From NCBI GenBank assembly GCA_017303655.1, contig JAFLCE010000004.1:1-64000 (forward strand): 64,000 nucleotides of DNA. The letters run 5' to 3'. The position numbers were made by a program, and so were the translations under genes. Of the stretch, positions 24,848 to 33,420 are shown one piece after another; position 1 is the stretch's first letter; every line of letters begins with the position of its first letter. The notes beneath the pieces were generated by a model. That model ran no database searches and was not told the DNA's origin. It was given only the letters and a program-made list of their open reading frames with translations. The stretch is from Anaerolineae bacterium (lineage in GTDB: Bacteria; Chloroflexota; Anaerolineae; Anaerolineales; Villigracilaceae).

Positions 24848-26455
24848 ATGTCCTTTTCCAAAATCACCTCGGCGGTGCTTCTCGCCAGCCTGCTCGTTTC
24901 CTGCACGCGAAGCATCGAAGAACCCGCCACCTTCCCAACCTACGATCCGTTCATTTCTGCCAGCGGAAACACTCCCATTCCCAACAACAACCCAGCCAGT
25001 GTATCGACAGCCACAGTCGCTATCACGTTAACGCCTTCACCCACTGCAACCCGTCCACCCACACCGACAAGAGTTCCGTTGAGCATCTCGGCATTGTTCG
25101 GGTTTCAAAATCAGGCGTCATCCAGCTCCCCTACGCCCGATGCGGCGCGGATATTGCCCACTCCAAGACAAGACTCAAATGAATATGTCGTCCAACCGGG
25201 CGACACATTAGGAGACATCGCTCAACGCTACGGCATCAGCTTGCAAACCCTGCTGGATGCAAACAACATCAGCGATGCAAATCTCCTTGAAGTCGGCATG
25301 GTGCTGGTGATCCCTGCTCCGCAGCCTAGTGGCTCCGGTTCTGCACTAAAGATCATTCCTGATTCAGAACTGGTGAACAGCCCTTCGGTGATCGAATTCA
25401 ACCTAAGGAATTTCATCGCCAGCCAAAACGGATATCTCAATAGTTATGTCCAAGATGTAAATGGAGTCTTACTCAACGGCGCGGACATCATCGAAGCTGT
25501 CTCTACGAACTACTCGGTTAATCCGCGCATCTTGCTGGCTTTGCTCGAATATCAAAGCGGCTGGGTCACCAACCCGACTCCCGCCAACATTGACTATCCC
25601 ATGGGCTATATGGATGAAAGCCGCTCGGGCTTATACCGTCAGGTAACGTGGGCAGCCAACACTCTCAACCGCGGCTATTATCTTTGGAGAGCCAACGCCA
25701 TCTCCACACTTGTGTTGGCAGATGGGCAAGTCATTCCCATGGACCCCACCATCAATGCAGGGACAGCTGCCGTGCAATACTTTTTTTCTGAGGTCTCTGG
25801 CTACGGTGCCTGGCAATTCGATACCAGTGAAACCGGCGTGGTCGTAAGTTACTTCGTCTTCTTTGGTAACCCATTCCAGTACGCGATCGAACCGTTGATC
25901 CCCGCCACGCTTGCGCAGCCACTCATGTCACTCCCATTTTCATCCGGCGAGAGTTGGTACTTCACCGGTGGTCCGCATGGCGGTTGGGATTCCGGCTCTG
26001 CCTGGGGCTCTTTAGACTTCGCCCCGCCCGATAATCCTGCCAGTTGCAACTCAAGCAGTTTATGGGTCACTGCCATGGCAGATGGCTTGATCACTCGCAC
26101 AGGCATTGGCTCTGTCATTCAAGACCTCGATAACGACGGCTACGAACAAACTGGCTGGGTAATTTTATACATGCACATCGCTGCCGCTCAACGTGTGCAG
26201 CCGGGTGAATATATTTTTGCCAACGAACGCGTGGGGCATCCCTCTTGTGAAGGCGGGTTCTCAAATGCAACCCACGTTCATATTGCACGCAAATACAACG
26301 GCGAATGGATCGCCGCCGATGGTGCCATTCCTTTTGTGCTCGACGGCTGGGTCTCCAGTGGCAATGGCTACGAGTATGACGGCTTCCTCACCCGCGGCGG
26401 TGCCAGCATCGAAGCCATCGACGGCGCGTCTGAAGAAAATCTCATTACCCGCTAA
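24848..26455 (+). CDS. LysM and M23-like peptidase lipoprotein (tandem copy 1)
   Basis: A 535-residue lipoprotein. The signal ends in the lipobox LLVSC (Cys19), which is why I start at the ATG at 24848. A low-complexity Thr/Pro linker (about 40-80) leads to one LysM domain (112-156, YVVQPGDTLGDIAQRYGIS), a central region of unknown fold, and a C-terminal M23-like domain. That domain carries GGPHGGW, LDFAPP and HVH (476-478), the candidate zinc ligands. The first His and the Asp are farther apart than in the usual HxxxD. It is probably anchored outside the membrane and acts on or binds cell-wall glycan. Two paralogues follow. Confidence 0.85.
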   Translation: MSFSKITSAVLLASLLVSCTRSIEEPATFPTYDPFISASGNTPIPNNNPASVSTATVAITLTPSPTATRPPTPTRVPLSISALFGFQNQASSSSPTPDAARILPTPRQDSNEYVVQPGDTLGDIAQRYGISLQTLLDANNISDANLLEVGMVLVIPAPQPSGSGSALKIIPDSELVNSPSVIEFNLRNFIASQNGYLNSYVQDVNGVLLNGADIIEAVSTNYSVNPRILLALLEYQSGWVTNPTPANIDYPMGYMDESRSGLYRQVTWAANTLNRGYYLWRANAISTLVLADGQVIPMDPTINAGTAAVQYFFSEVSGYGAWQFDTSETGVVVSYFVFFGNPFQYAIEPLIPATLAQPLMSLPFSSGESWYFTGGPHGGWDSGSAWGSLDFAPPDNPASCNSSSLWVTAMADGLITRTGIGSVIQDLDNDGYEQTGWVILYMHIAAAQRVQPGEYIFANERVGHPSCEGGFSNATHVHIARKYNGEWIAADGAIPFVLDGWVSSGNGYEYDGFLTRGGASIEAIDGASEENLITR

Positions 26456-26497
26456 CTCACATCGCATTAACGTAAGTGGTTATAATTCATCCTACAT

Positions 26498-28129
26498 ATG
26501 CAACGTATCTTAGCCATTTTCATCACAGGGGCGATGATCATTTCCGCCTGTGGAAGTTCGCCTTCTTTATGGGGCGTGTCCAACACTCCAACTCCTTTCT
26601 CCTCTCAGGCAGCGCCTCAGGTCGACCCGTTTGCTTTTCAAGACGAACCGATCATTTTCCCCACCTCGACCATTCCGCCCTTCATCGAGACACAAGCTGC
26701 CGCATCGCCTACGCCCACAACCACACCAGCAAAAACCTCTCTTCAAGTTGAGCCAACACTAACCCTGCCAGCGCCGCTGAATGATTCAGCGCCCTTTCTT
26801 TATTATGCCCAAAGTGGAGATATGCTCTCTGCCGTGGCAAAACGTTTTAACGTCAGTGAAACCGAGATCATCTCAGATGCAGATCTCACCAAAACCACGT
26901 TGATCGCCCCTGGGACTTTGCTGGTAATTCCAAACAACATCACCGAAGCCACCACGCCCAATATTCAACTCTTGCCAGATACTGAATTCGTCTTCTCTGC
27001 CACTTCACTTGATTTTGATACACAAGCCTATGTGCTTGAACAAGGTGGGTATCTCAGCACATTTCGTGATTATCTCGGCTCCAGCGGCTGGCTCGAGGGC
27101 TACAGCGCCATTGACCGCCTCGCTGTTGAGAATTCGATCAATCCGCGTTTGCTACTTGGCATTCTAGAATACGAAGCCCGTTGGGTGCGTGGTCAACCTA
27201 TTGACTTGCTGCACACTGAATTCCCCATGGGCTTCAATGACTATCGCTACAAAGGTATGAGCGTGCAAATGACCTGGGCGATTAACACCATGTCGATTGC
27301 ATATTACGGTTGGCGGGCGGGCAGCATCACCCAACTTGAATTTCCCGATGGCACAAAACTACGCCTTGACCCGCGCCTGAATGCCGGGACAGTTGCCATT
27401 CAATATTTATTCTCCCGATTGCACAGTCAATCGCAATGGTCTCAGATCGTCAATCCAGAATCAGGTTTTCCCGTCCTCTATCAAGAAATGTTCGGTGATC
27501 CGTGGGCACGTGCCGAATTGGTCGGTCCCATCTTTCCGCCCGGGTTGATCCAGCCGCCACTTGCCCTGCCATTTGAACCAAATGCAAAGTGGAGCTTCAC
27601 GGGCGGTCCGCATAATGGCTGGGGACAAATCAACCCTAATATTTACGGGCAATCGCACAGTGTTTTCTCTGCCATCGATTTTGCTCCGGCTGCAAGCAAA
27701 ACAGGTTGTTATCCAAATGATGCCTGGGTGGTTGCCTCTGCGCCCGGGCTGGTGATCCGTTCTGATAATGGCGTTGTCACCCTTGATCTGGATGGCGACG
27801 GATACGAACAAACCGGTTGGAACCTGCTCTATTTACACCTCGCAACCAAAGACCGCATCCCTGCAGGTACGTATCTCGAAACCAATGATCGAATCGGGCA
27901 CGCCTCCTGTGAAGGTGGCGTCTCTACAGGTACTCACTTACACTTTGCGCGCAAGTTCAACGGCGAATGGGTCACAGCCGATGGACCGATTCCATTCGTT
28001 CTCAGTGGCTGGCGTGTGATCGCTGGTGAAGAACCCTACAAAGGACAATTGGTCAATGGAGATCGCGTGGTCACTGCCGACTTACTCAGCCAGGCGTGGT
28101 CGAATATCATCCGCGAAGAAGATGAATAA
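26498..28129 (+). CDS. LysM and M23-like peptidase lipoprotein (tandem copy 2)
   Basis: A 543-residue paralogue with the lipobox IISAC, a Pro/Thr linker, a LysM-type repeat (YYAQSGDMLSAVAKRFNVS) and the same central and C-terminal modules. The C-terminal metal-site residues are kept as GGPHNGW, IDFAPA and THLHFARKFNG. The His-to-Asp spacing is longer than in copies 1 and 3 because of an insertion with IYGQSHSVF. It overlaps copy 3 by 8 bp and is probably co-transcribed with it. Confidence 0.84.
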   Translation: MQRILAIFITGAMIISACGSSPSLWGVSNTPTPFSSQAAPQVDPFAFQDEPIIFPTSTIPPFIETQAAASPTPTTTPAKTSLQVEPTLTLPAPLNDSAPFLYYAQSGDMLSAVAKRFNVSETEIISDADLTKTTLIAPGTLLVIPNNITEATTPNIQLLPDTEFVFSATSLDFDTQAYVLEQGGYLSTFRDYLGSSGWLEGYSAIDRLAVENSINPRLLLGILEYEARWVRGQPIDLLHTEFPMGFNDYRYKGMSVQMTWAINTMSIAYYGWRAGSITQLEFPDGTKLRLDPRLNAGTVAIQYLFSRLHSQSQWSQIVNPESGFPVLYQEMFGDPWARAELVGPIFPPGLIQPPLALPFEPNAKWSFTGGPHNGWGQINPNIYGQSHSVFSAIDFAPAASKTGCYPNDAWVVASAPGLVIRSDNGVVTLDLDGDGYEQTGWNLLYLHLATKDRIPAGTYLETNDRIGHASCEGGVSTGTHLHFARKFNGEWVTADGPIPFVLSGWRVIAGEEPYKGQLVNGDRVVTADLLSQAWSNIIREEDE

Positions 28130-29609
28130 ATTATTTTTCAATCCCAGCGCCAAGGTGGTCGCAGCGTTCATGCTGATCTGCACTGCCTGCGCTTCGCCCG
28201 CGAACTCACCCACGTCATCTACCCCAGCTTCTGTTGAAGAGAACAGTGCTATTGGAGTTCAACTCAACGTCACCCCCATTCCAACTCGTCCAGCCTTCAC
28301 ACCTGGTCAATTAGTGGATTACACCGCCCAAAGCGGTGATACCTTAACTGCACTTGCCAGTCGCTTCAACACGTCGGTGGATGAGATCCTCGCAACAAAT
28401 TCGTTTATTCCGCGTGATGCCACCACTATGCCGCCGGGTATGCCGATCTCAATGCCGATCTATTATCGGGCATTGTGGAGCAGTCCATTCAAGATTTTGC
28501 CAGATCATGCGTTTGTCAATGGACCCGCCAACAGCGGGTTTAGCACGGCTGCCTTCGTGGCTGCCCAGCCCGGGTGGCTGAGCAGTTATCGGTCATATGT
28601 GGGAGGCGAATGGAAGACCGGCGCAGAATTGGTAGATTACGCCGCGATCAATTACAGTCTGAATCCCAAACTGTTGTTAGCCATCCTTGAATACCAAGGC
28701 GGTGCATTGACTCAAAATGAACCGCCAGTGAAAAAACGCCTGCTCGGGTTTACCCGTCCGTTTTGGGATACACCCTACCTTCAATTGGTGTTGGCTTCGA
28801 ATGTACTCAATAATGGTTATTATGGCTGGCGCACAGGTTCGTTGATCGAGTTTGAAGATGTAGATGGAAATATCATCCGCCCTGACCCTTGGCAGAATGC
28901 TGGCTCGGCTGGGTTGCAGTTTTATTTTTCTCAAATATATTCCGGCGAGCAATATGCACAAGCAGTAAGCCCTGAAGGTTTGTACAGAACCTATGTAAAT
29001 CTTTTTGGAGAAGCATGGGATGAATCTCTGGTACTGATCCCCGGCAGTTTGCAGCAACCTGAATTACTTTTGCCTTTTCCCGCAGATCAAACCTGGAATT
29101 TTACAGGCGGACCGCATACAGGTTGGGGCACGGGCATTCCGTTCGCCGCATTGGATTTTGCTCCGCCATCTGAAAAATCTGGCTGCACCCCTGCCAAGGT
29201 AGAAAATTTTGCAACCGCCTCTGCCAACGGGTTGGTTGTTCGTTCGACCACAGATGGTCTCGCCCTCGACCTTGATCGTGACGGAGATGAACGTACTGGT
29301 TGGGTACTCTTTTATCTACATCTCGCTACAGAGGAACGCGCTCCGCTCGGCTCGGACCTGAAAGCGGGCGACAAGATCGGATATCCCTCTTGTGAAGGTG
29401 GACGTTCCACTGGAACCCATATTCATATTGCCAGAAAATACAACGGCGAATGGATCCCTGCCGATGGCGCTCTGCCTTTCGTGCTTAGCGGCTGGATTCC
29501 CCACAATGGTTTGGCAGCCTATCAAGGAACGCTCACCAAAGGCGGTCTGACGGTTATCGCCTGTGAGTGCGGTGATGCCTATACTTCTATTAGTGGAAAT
29601 TATCCCTAA
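28122..29609 (+). CDS. LysM and M23-like peptidase lipoprotein (tandem copy 3)
   Basis: A 495-residue third paralogue. I chose the ATG at 28122, which overlaps the copy 2 stop and gives a short lipoprotein signal (MLICTAC). LysM follows (DYTAQSGDTLTALASRFNTS), then the shared central region (AINYSLNPKLLLAILEYQGG) and the C-terminal GGPHTGW, LDFAPP and THIHIARKYNG. The divergence among the three copies suggests an old tandem duplication. A bidirectional terminator lies 20 bp downstream. Confidence 0.84.
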   Translation: MNKLFFNPSAKVVAAFMLICTACASPANSPTSSTPASVEENSAIGVQLNVTPIPTRPAFTPGQLVDYTAQSGDTLTALASRFNTSVDEILATNSFIPRDATTMPPGMPISMPIYYRALWSSPFKILPDHAFVNGPANSGFSTAAFVAAQPGWLSSYRSYVGGEWKTGAELVDYAAINYSLNPKLLLAILEYQGGALTQNEPPVKKRLLGFTRPFWDTPYLQLVLASNVLNNGYYGWRTGSLIEFEDVDGNIIRPDPWQNAGSAGLQFYFSQIYSGEQYAQAVSPEGLYRTYVNLFGEAWDESLVLIPGSLQQPELLLPFPADQTWNFTGGPHTGWGTGIPFAALDFAPPSEKSGCTPAKVENFATASANGLVVRSTTDGLALDLDRDGDERTGWVLFYLHLATEERAPLGSDLKAGDKIGYPSCEGGRSTGTHIHIARKYNGEWIPADGALPFVLSGWIPHNGLAAYQGTLTKGGLTVIACECGDAYTSISGNYP

Positions 29610-29628
29610 AAGAATTAAATCAAGTTAT

Positions 29629-29667
29629 ACAAAAACAACCGGTCATTACATGACTGGTTGTTTTTGT
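29629..29667. terminator. Bidirectional intrinsic terminator
   Basis: An 18-bp stem (ACAAAAACAACCGGTCAT / ATGACTGGTTGTTTTTGT, one G-T pair) with a 3-nt loop. T-rich ends in both directions suit the convergent genes on either side. Confidence 0.85.
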
Positions 29668-29696
29668 TTCCAATTCAAATACCCATTCATGTGTTA

Positions 29697-30272
29697 TTAA
29701 TCTTTTATGATATCAGGCACATACTTTTCAAGATTTCTCTTGGATATTCCCCCGATCCACATCAAGCGGACCTGCCCGGTACGATCAATAACATAGGAAC
29801 TTGGCAGGTTCATTGTCTTAAAGACAATCCCAGCTTGGCTGCCCGTATCAAGCCATACAGGGAAGGGCAATGCGAATTCCTTTACGAATGGCACGACCGC
29901 TTCCAAGGTTTCCCCTTGGTCAATGGCGATTAATTCAAAACCTTGTGAATGATATTTCTCGTAGAATGCTTTCAACGTAGGCATTTCTTCTGTACACGGA
30001 GGGCACCAGGTTGCCCATAAATTAACAAGGACAACACTTCCGCGATAATCAGATAAAGATGCTTCATCGCCTGCCAATGTAGTGAGAGTCAATTCGGGGG
30101 CAGGAAAATTCACCTCGGCGGGAACCGTTGAAAATTCAGTAGTAGATGCGTATGAGGCGGAGTCACGCTGTGTCATAAAAAAAGAGATACCCAAGGCAAG
30201 GAAGCCAAATCCGACCAGCATTAATGCAATGACACGCCCAGGAGAAGAGTGAGTATGTTGAAGTTCGTCCAT
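29697..30272 (-). CDS. Membrane-anchored TlpA-like thiol-disulfide oxidoreductase
   Basis: A 191-residue protein with one N-terminal membrane helix (about 14-33) and an external thioredoxin-like domain containing LWATWCPPCTEEMP, the TlpA/ResA-type active site. It should reduce or exchange disulfides outside the membrane, for example during cytochrome or lipoprotein folding. It is monocistronic and convergent with the lipoprotein genes. Confidence 0.9.
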   Translation of the reverse strand: MDELQHTHSSPGRVIALMLVGFGFLALGISFFMTQRDSASYASTTEFSTVPAEVNFPAPELTLTTLAGDEASLSDYRGSVVLVNLWATWCPPCTEEMPTLKAFYEKYHSQGFELIAIDQGETLEAVVPFVKEFALPFPVWLDTGSQAGIVFKTMNLPSSYVIDRTGQVRLMWIGGISKRNLEKYVPDIIKD

Positions 30273-30466
30273 TTTATGTTTTTTTACAAAAACTCAGGCA
30301 GATCAGTGCCGGAATATCTTTTCAAAAGATGAAATTTTCCTTATTTTAATCTTTACTAATTTATTCACAAAGTATAACAGACCATGCTTGACTCAATTTT
30401 GAATCGGGATGAATGTCATCCAGATTAGGATGGATGATACTAGCAGGTTATTTAGTGCTTGATTAA

Positions 30467-30472
30467 TATAAT
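30467..30472 (+). promoter_or_regulatory. Perfect TATAAT box 5 bp before a start codon
   Basis: TATAAT lies at 30467-30472 and the ATG at 30478, so transcription would start at or next to the ATG, with no room for a Shine-Dalgarno sequence. This suggests a leaderless mRNA. No good -35 is seen. The rest of the gap 30273-30477 is AT-rich, with a GGATGA-ATG-TCATCC palindrome near 30407-30421. Confidence 0.45.
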
Positions 30473-30477
30473 TTTAA

Positions 30478-30948
30478 ATGTTAACCGCTTTGCCTGAAAT
30501 ACCCCTTTTTGTTGACCTGAACGCCAAACAAGCAACATTGCTCAGAACCATGTTCGAAGATTTTAACTGCCAGCCCGGGACAGTGGTCTTTGAACAAGGC
30601 GAGCCATCTGTCCATCTCTATTTGATTCTCACGGGAAAAGTCATCCTTACCTACAAACCCTATGACGGTCCGCGCATTATCTTGACCCGTTTGAAAGATG
30701 GAGATGTCTTCGGCTGGTCTGCGATTGTGGGTGGAAATAAATATTCATCCAGCGTGGTCAGTGAAACAGCGTTGAGGTCGATCCGCATAGATCGCAACAG
30801 TTTACTAAACCTGCTCACGAATCAACCGGATACTGGTGAGATCCTTATTAACCGGCTGGCGCTTAATGTCTCACCGCGTTGGAAGAATGCACTCGAACAG
30901 ATCAAGCCTTTTATTCATACCGAAAGGATCAGCCATGGCAGTTACTAA
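30478..30948 (+). CDS. Cyclic-nucleotide-binding-domain protein without DNA-binding domain
   Basis: A 156-residue protein with one cNMP-binding fold of the Crp type (FEQGEPSVHLYLILTGKV; LKDGDVFGWSAIVGG), followed by a short helix. There is no helix-turn-helix, so it is not a transcription factor by itself. The phosphate-binding-cassette arginine is not obvious, so the ligand may not be cAMP. It overlaps the NifU-like gene by 14 bp. Confidence 0.8.
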   Translation: MLTALPEIPLFVDLNAKQATLLRTMFEDFNCQPGTVVFEQGEPSVHLYLILTGKVILTYKPYDGPRIILTRLKDGDVFGWSAIVGGNKYSSSVVSETALRSIRIDRNSLLNLLTNQPDTGEILINRLALNVSPRWKNALEQIKPFIHTERISHGSY

Positions 30949-31180
30949 ATCAATTGACCGCGAAAGCCAGGTCCGCCGTCTGCTCGAAAATCTGAGCGCG
31001 TATATTGAACAAGTCCATGGCGGGACGGTTGAATTCGTTTCACTCGAAGAGGATTTGCTGAAAGTCCGGTTGGGCGGCGCGTGCTTAAATTGCCCATTGC
31101 TGCCATCCACTTTACATGGCTGGGTGGAAGGCACTGTTCATCAGTTCTTCCCAGAGCTCAAAGTGGCTGAAGGAAAATAA
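30935..31180 (+). CDS. NifU C-terminal-domain protein (Fe-S scaffold)
   Basis: An 81-residue protein equal to the NifU C-terminal (Nfu) domain, with the cluster motif GACLNCP (CxxC) that carries a transferable [4Fe-4S] cluster. I chose the ATG at 30935 because it begins the domain directly and overlaps the upstream stop. Coupling to a cyclic-nucleotide-binding protein is unusual. Confidence 0.88.
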   Translation: MAVTKSIDRESQVRRLLENLSAYIEQVHGGTVEFVSLEEDLLKVRLGGACLNCPLLPSTLHGWVEGTVHQFFPELKVAEGK

Positions 31181-31182
31181 AA

Positions 31183-31209
31183 AAAGCCCCTGCAAATTGC
31201 AGGGGCTTT
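31183..31209 (-). terminator. Intrinsic terminator for the minus-strand operon
   Basis: AAAGCCCCTGCAA and TTGCAGGGGCTTT form a 13-bp stem. On the minus strand it runs into a T-tract (the complement of the A-run at 31177-31185), so it mainly ends the membrane-protein operon; it may also stop the plus-strand nfu transcript. Confidence 0.85.
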
Positions 31210-31226
31210 CAATTCACAGAAGTAGG

Positions 31227-32000
31227 TTATGCACGCCGGGTGAAATAGCGCAGGATAAGAAAAGCACCAAACACAATCAGCGCAACTGCCCAAAGGTAGC
31301 TGGCAATATTCAACAGGGATACAAGCCCTAGAACACCCAGGATTCCTAAAATTCCAGCAGGCCAATATGCCCATTGCATTTTTGCCAACACAGCGACGAG
31401 CAGGAAGGTAGCGGAGAGCCCCAGAAAAAAGATACCTGCTGTTTGGAATTCACCAAACCGCTCTGCGGCAACTGTCATTCCAGCCAGAGTAGTAAGCACC
31501 CCGCCAGGAATCAGCGCCCACCAACGTTCCGCGGGGTTGGACATGTATACGATGAAGAATGTCAAGCCGATACCGCCCAACACAATAGCACCTGAATAAT
31601 CCTCAAAATAGGTAGAGGCGAGGATCAACAGAGCGAGCGCAGATAAAACTCCGCCAGGGATGATCGCCCACCAACGACTGGAACGGTCAGTGAAGTAGAC
31701 ATACCAAAATCCGAGGGCGATGCTACCCAGAAAAACTGTGCCACCCAGATCTTCCAATACCTCGGGCAAAAGGATCAAGGTACCCAAACCCGCCAGTGTA
31801 AAGCCTGGGATAGCTGCCCACCAATTCGCGCCCCCACTGAACAACAACGTGAGAAACGCCAAACCGCCTAAGAGAAACGCGGCGCCCCAAAAATAATCGG
31901 AAGTATTTTCAAGATAGCCCATCGTCTGAGCCAAAGCCAACCCGCCGCCAATAATAAGCAGCAAACCGATCACAATTCGTGGATCAAATCGTTTCATCAT
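31227..32000 (-). CDS. Multi-pass membrane protein built of helix-pair repeats
   Basis: A 257-residue membrane protein. Short hydrophobic helices recur with a W-W-A-x-I-P-G motif between them (WWAAIPGFTLAGL; WWAIIPGGVLSAL; WWALIPGGVLTTL), so it is made of at least three internal repeats. I chose the ATG at 32000, preceded by AGGAG. Function unknown. It is the last gene of a three-gene operon whose other members share the same N-terminal membrane motif style. Confidence 0.75.
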   Translation of the reverse strand: MMKRFDPRIVIGLLLIIGGGLALAQTMGYLENTSDYFWGAAFLLGGLAFLTLLFSGGANWWAAIPGFTLAGLGTLILLPEVLEDLGGTVFLGSIALGFWYVYFTDRSSRWWAIIPGGVLSALALLILASTYFEDYSGAIVLGGIGLTFFIVYMSNPAERWWALIPGGVLTTLAGMTVAAERFGEFQTAGIFFLGLSATFLLVAVLAKMQWAYWPAGILGILGVLGLVSLLNIASYLWAVALIVFGAFLILRYFTRRA

Positions 32001-32008
32001 ATTAACTC

Positions 32009-32794
32009 CTATTTGATTTTCACCGAAACTGCACCGCCCTTGACCCAAATATCAACTGCATTTTCTGCGGTTGCAAAATCAGGCGATTCGTTGTTCGGAA
32101 AGCGGGATTTATCCACATGAAAGTCGCCTGCACCAATGGCACTCTTGGCACGAATGGATACACCCTCAGGGACGATCACGGTCAGGGAAGCGGCACCAAT
32201 GTCACAGTCCATTTTGAGGCGACCGCGTGCGGGCAATGTAAGGACAGTATCGCTGGCACCTGTCTTCAATTTGATATCGGTGATGGTCAGATCCTTCAAA
32301 TCGATCTCAGATTTGTTTGCGCCGAGGTTCATATCTAGTGAAGTTGGGACTGAACTATTAAGTGAAACATCCCAATCTAACTGAGTGCGGGAAAGAAAGT
32401 CGGGGAAAACAAAAGAATCATTTGCCGGGCGCAAATCGACAGTGAGGGTATCGCCATCCAGTTTGGATTTATGATCCACCCCGCCACTGAACGTTCCGTG
32501 CAAGATTTCGGTCACACTTGCGCCGCCATGCAGACGAAGCTCACCAGCACCATGGTTAAAGCGCAGGTTTGCAGAACGTGCGCCTTGCAGTTCAACACTG
32601 GCAGACTCAGTTTCGACATTGCGGCGGATAAAAACGCTGAGGAAAACCCAGACGCCAAAGCCTATTAAGAAGATAGGCCAGAAAAGACTCATAATAGAGT
32701 TTCCGTTGGGTAGGCGCAGTCCCATTTCACTGGCAAGCATCAAACCACCGACCAGCAATAAAATGCCGCCCCAAAATAATTGATTGCGACCCAT
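32009..32794 (-). CDS. LiaF-like membrane protein with toastrack-type domain
   Basis: A 261-residue protein. Two membrane helices (FWGGILLLVGGLMLASEMG; FWPIFLIGFGVWVFLSVFI) precede an external or cytoplasmic beta-helical domain rich in short beta repeats (LRFNHGAGELRLHGG; LDMNLGANKSEIDLKDL; MDCDIGAASLTVIVPEGV). This matches LiaF and related cell-envelope stress proteins. The ATG at 32794 follows GAGGAGAA. It probably senses envelope state; no cognate LiaRS pair is adjacent. Confidence 0.78.
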   Translation of the reverse strand: MGRNQLFWGGILLLVGGLMLASEMGLRLPNGNSIMSLFWPIFLIGFGVWVFLSVFIRRNVETESASVELQGARSANLRFNHGAGELRLHGGASVTEILHGTFSGGVDHKSKLDGDTLTVDLRPANDSFVFPDFLSRTQLDWDVSLNSSVPTSLDMNLGANKSEIDLKDLTITDIKLKTGASDTVLTLPARGRLKMDCDIGAASLTVIVPEGVSIRAKSAIGAGDFHVDKSRFPNNESPDFATAENAVDIWVKGGAVSVKIK

Positions 32795-32795
32795 G

Positions 32796-33326
32796 TTATT
32801 CTCCTCGGTTTCGGAAGGAACGATACAACCCGCTACCCAACACCCATAGCCCAAGCAAGATCAACAAGACAGCCGGTCCATAATTACCAAGGATGTTCCA
32901 ACCGCCAAGGAAACCCGCAAAGACAAGGAACAGAACGGCACTGACAACCATCAGGTTGAGTCCCTTTTTGAGGTTAGAAGCCGTGTTCTCGCCGAGCAGT
33001 CCTTGAAGCATTGTGCCAACGCCAATAAAGCCGGGGATGAGCGCCCACATATACGACCATGAGCCGTAATCATCTGTAGCCTGCTGGTAATAAAAGATTC
33101 CACCGATGCCTGCCACGATCGCAGCCGGAACAGCCAGCCCGGGCGAACCCGTTACAAGACCGAGGATAAGAATCCCTGCGCCGATCAACAGCATATTGGC
33201 GGGCCACTCGGTATATGGCTCAAAGAACTCGCGGAATTCGGGCATGGTCTGGTTGAGCAGGAACCAGCCGCCGACAAGGATCAAAATGATGCCGAGCACA
33301 AGTTGAGAACGACCTGTTTTGTTCAT
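32796..33326 (-). CDS. Membrane protein, six short hydrophobic segments
   Basis: A 176-residue membrane protein of unknown function, first in the operon with the LiaF-like gene. It opens with the same LVLGIILILVGGWFLLNQ style of helix seen in its neighbours and also has a MWALIPGFIG motif like the third gene. The ATG at 33326 is preceded by AGGAGAATT. The shared motif suggests that the three proteins work in one membrane complex (inference). Confidence 0.7.
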   Translation of the reverse strand: MNKTGRSQLVLGIILILVGGWFLLNQTMPEFREFFEPYTEWPANMLLIGAGILILGLVTGSPGLAVPAAIVAGIGGIFYYQQATDDYGSWSYMWALIPGFIGVGTMLQGLLGENTASNLKKGLNLMVVSAVLFLVFAGFLGGWNILGNYGPAVLLILLGLWVLGSGLYRSFRNRGE

Positions 33327-33401
33327 ATTAATTCTCCTGGATGGGTTAAGAATAGTGTAGTACGTTTCAGAAAAAAATGAAAGCCTGGGAAGATATACGC
33401 A

Positions 33402-33420
33402 GAAAAACCGCCTCGGTTTC
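33402..33420 (-). terminator. Short intrinsic terminator after the methyltransferase gene
   Basis: On the minus strand GAAACCG-AGG-CGGTTT is followed by TTT. The 6-bp stem overlaps the stop codon of the methyltransferase gene. Moderate strength. Confidence 0.5.
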
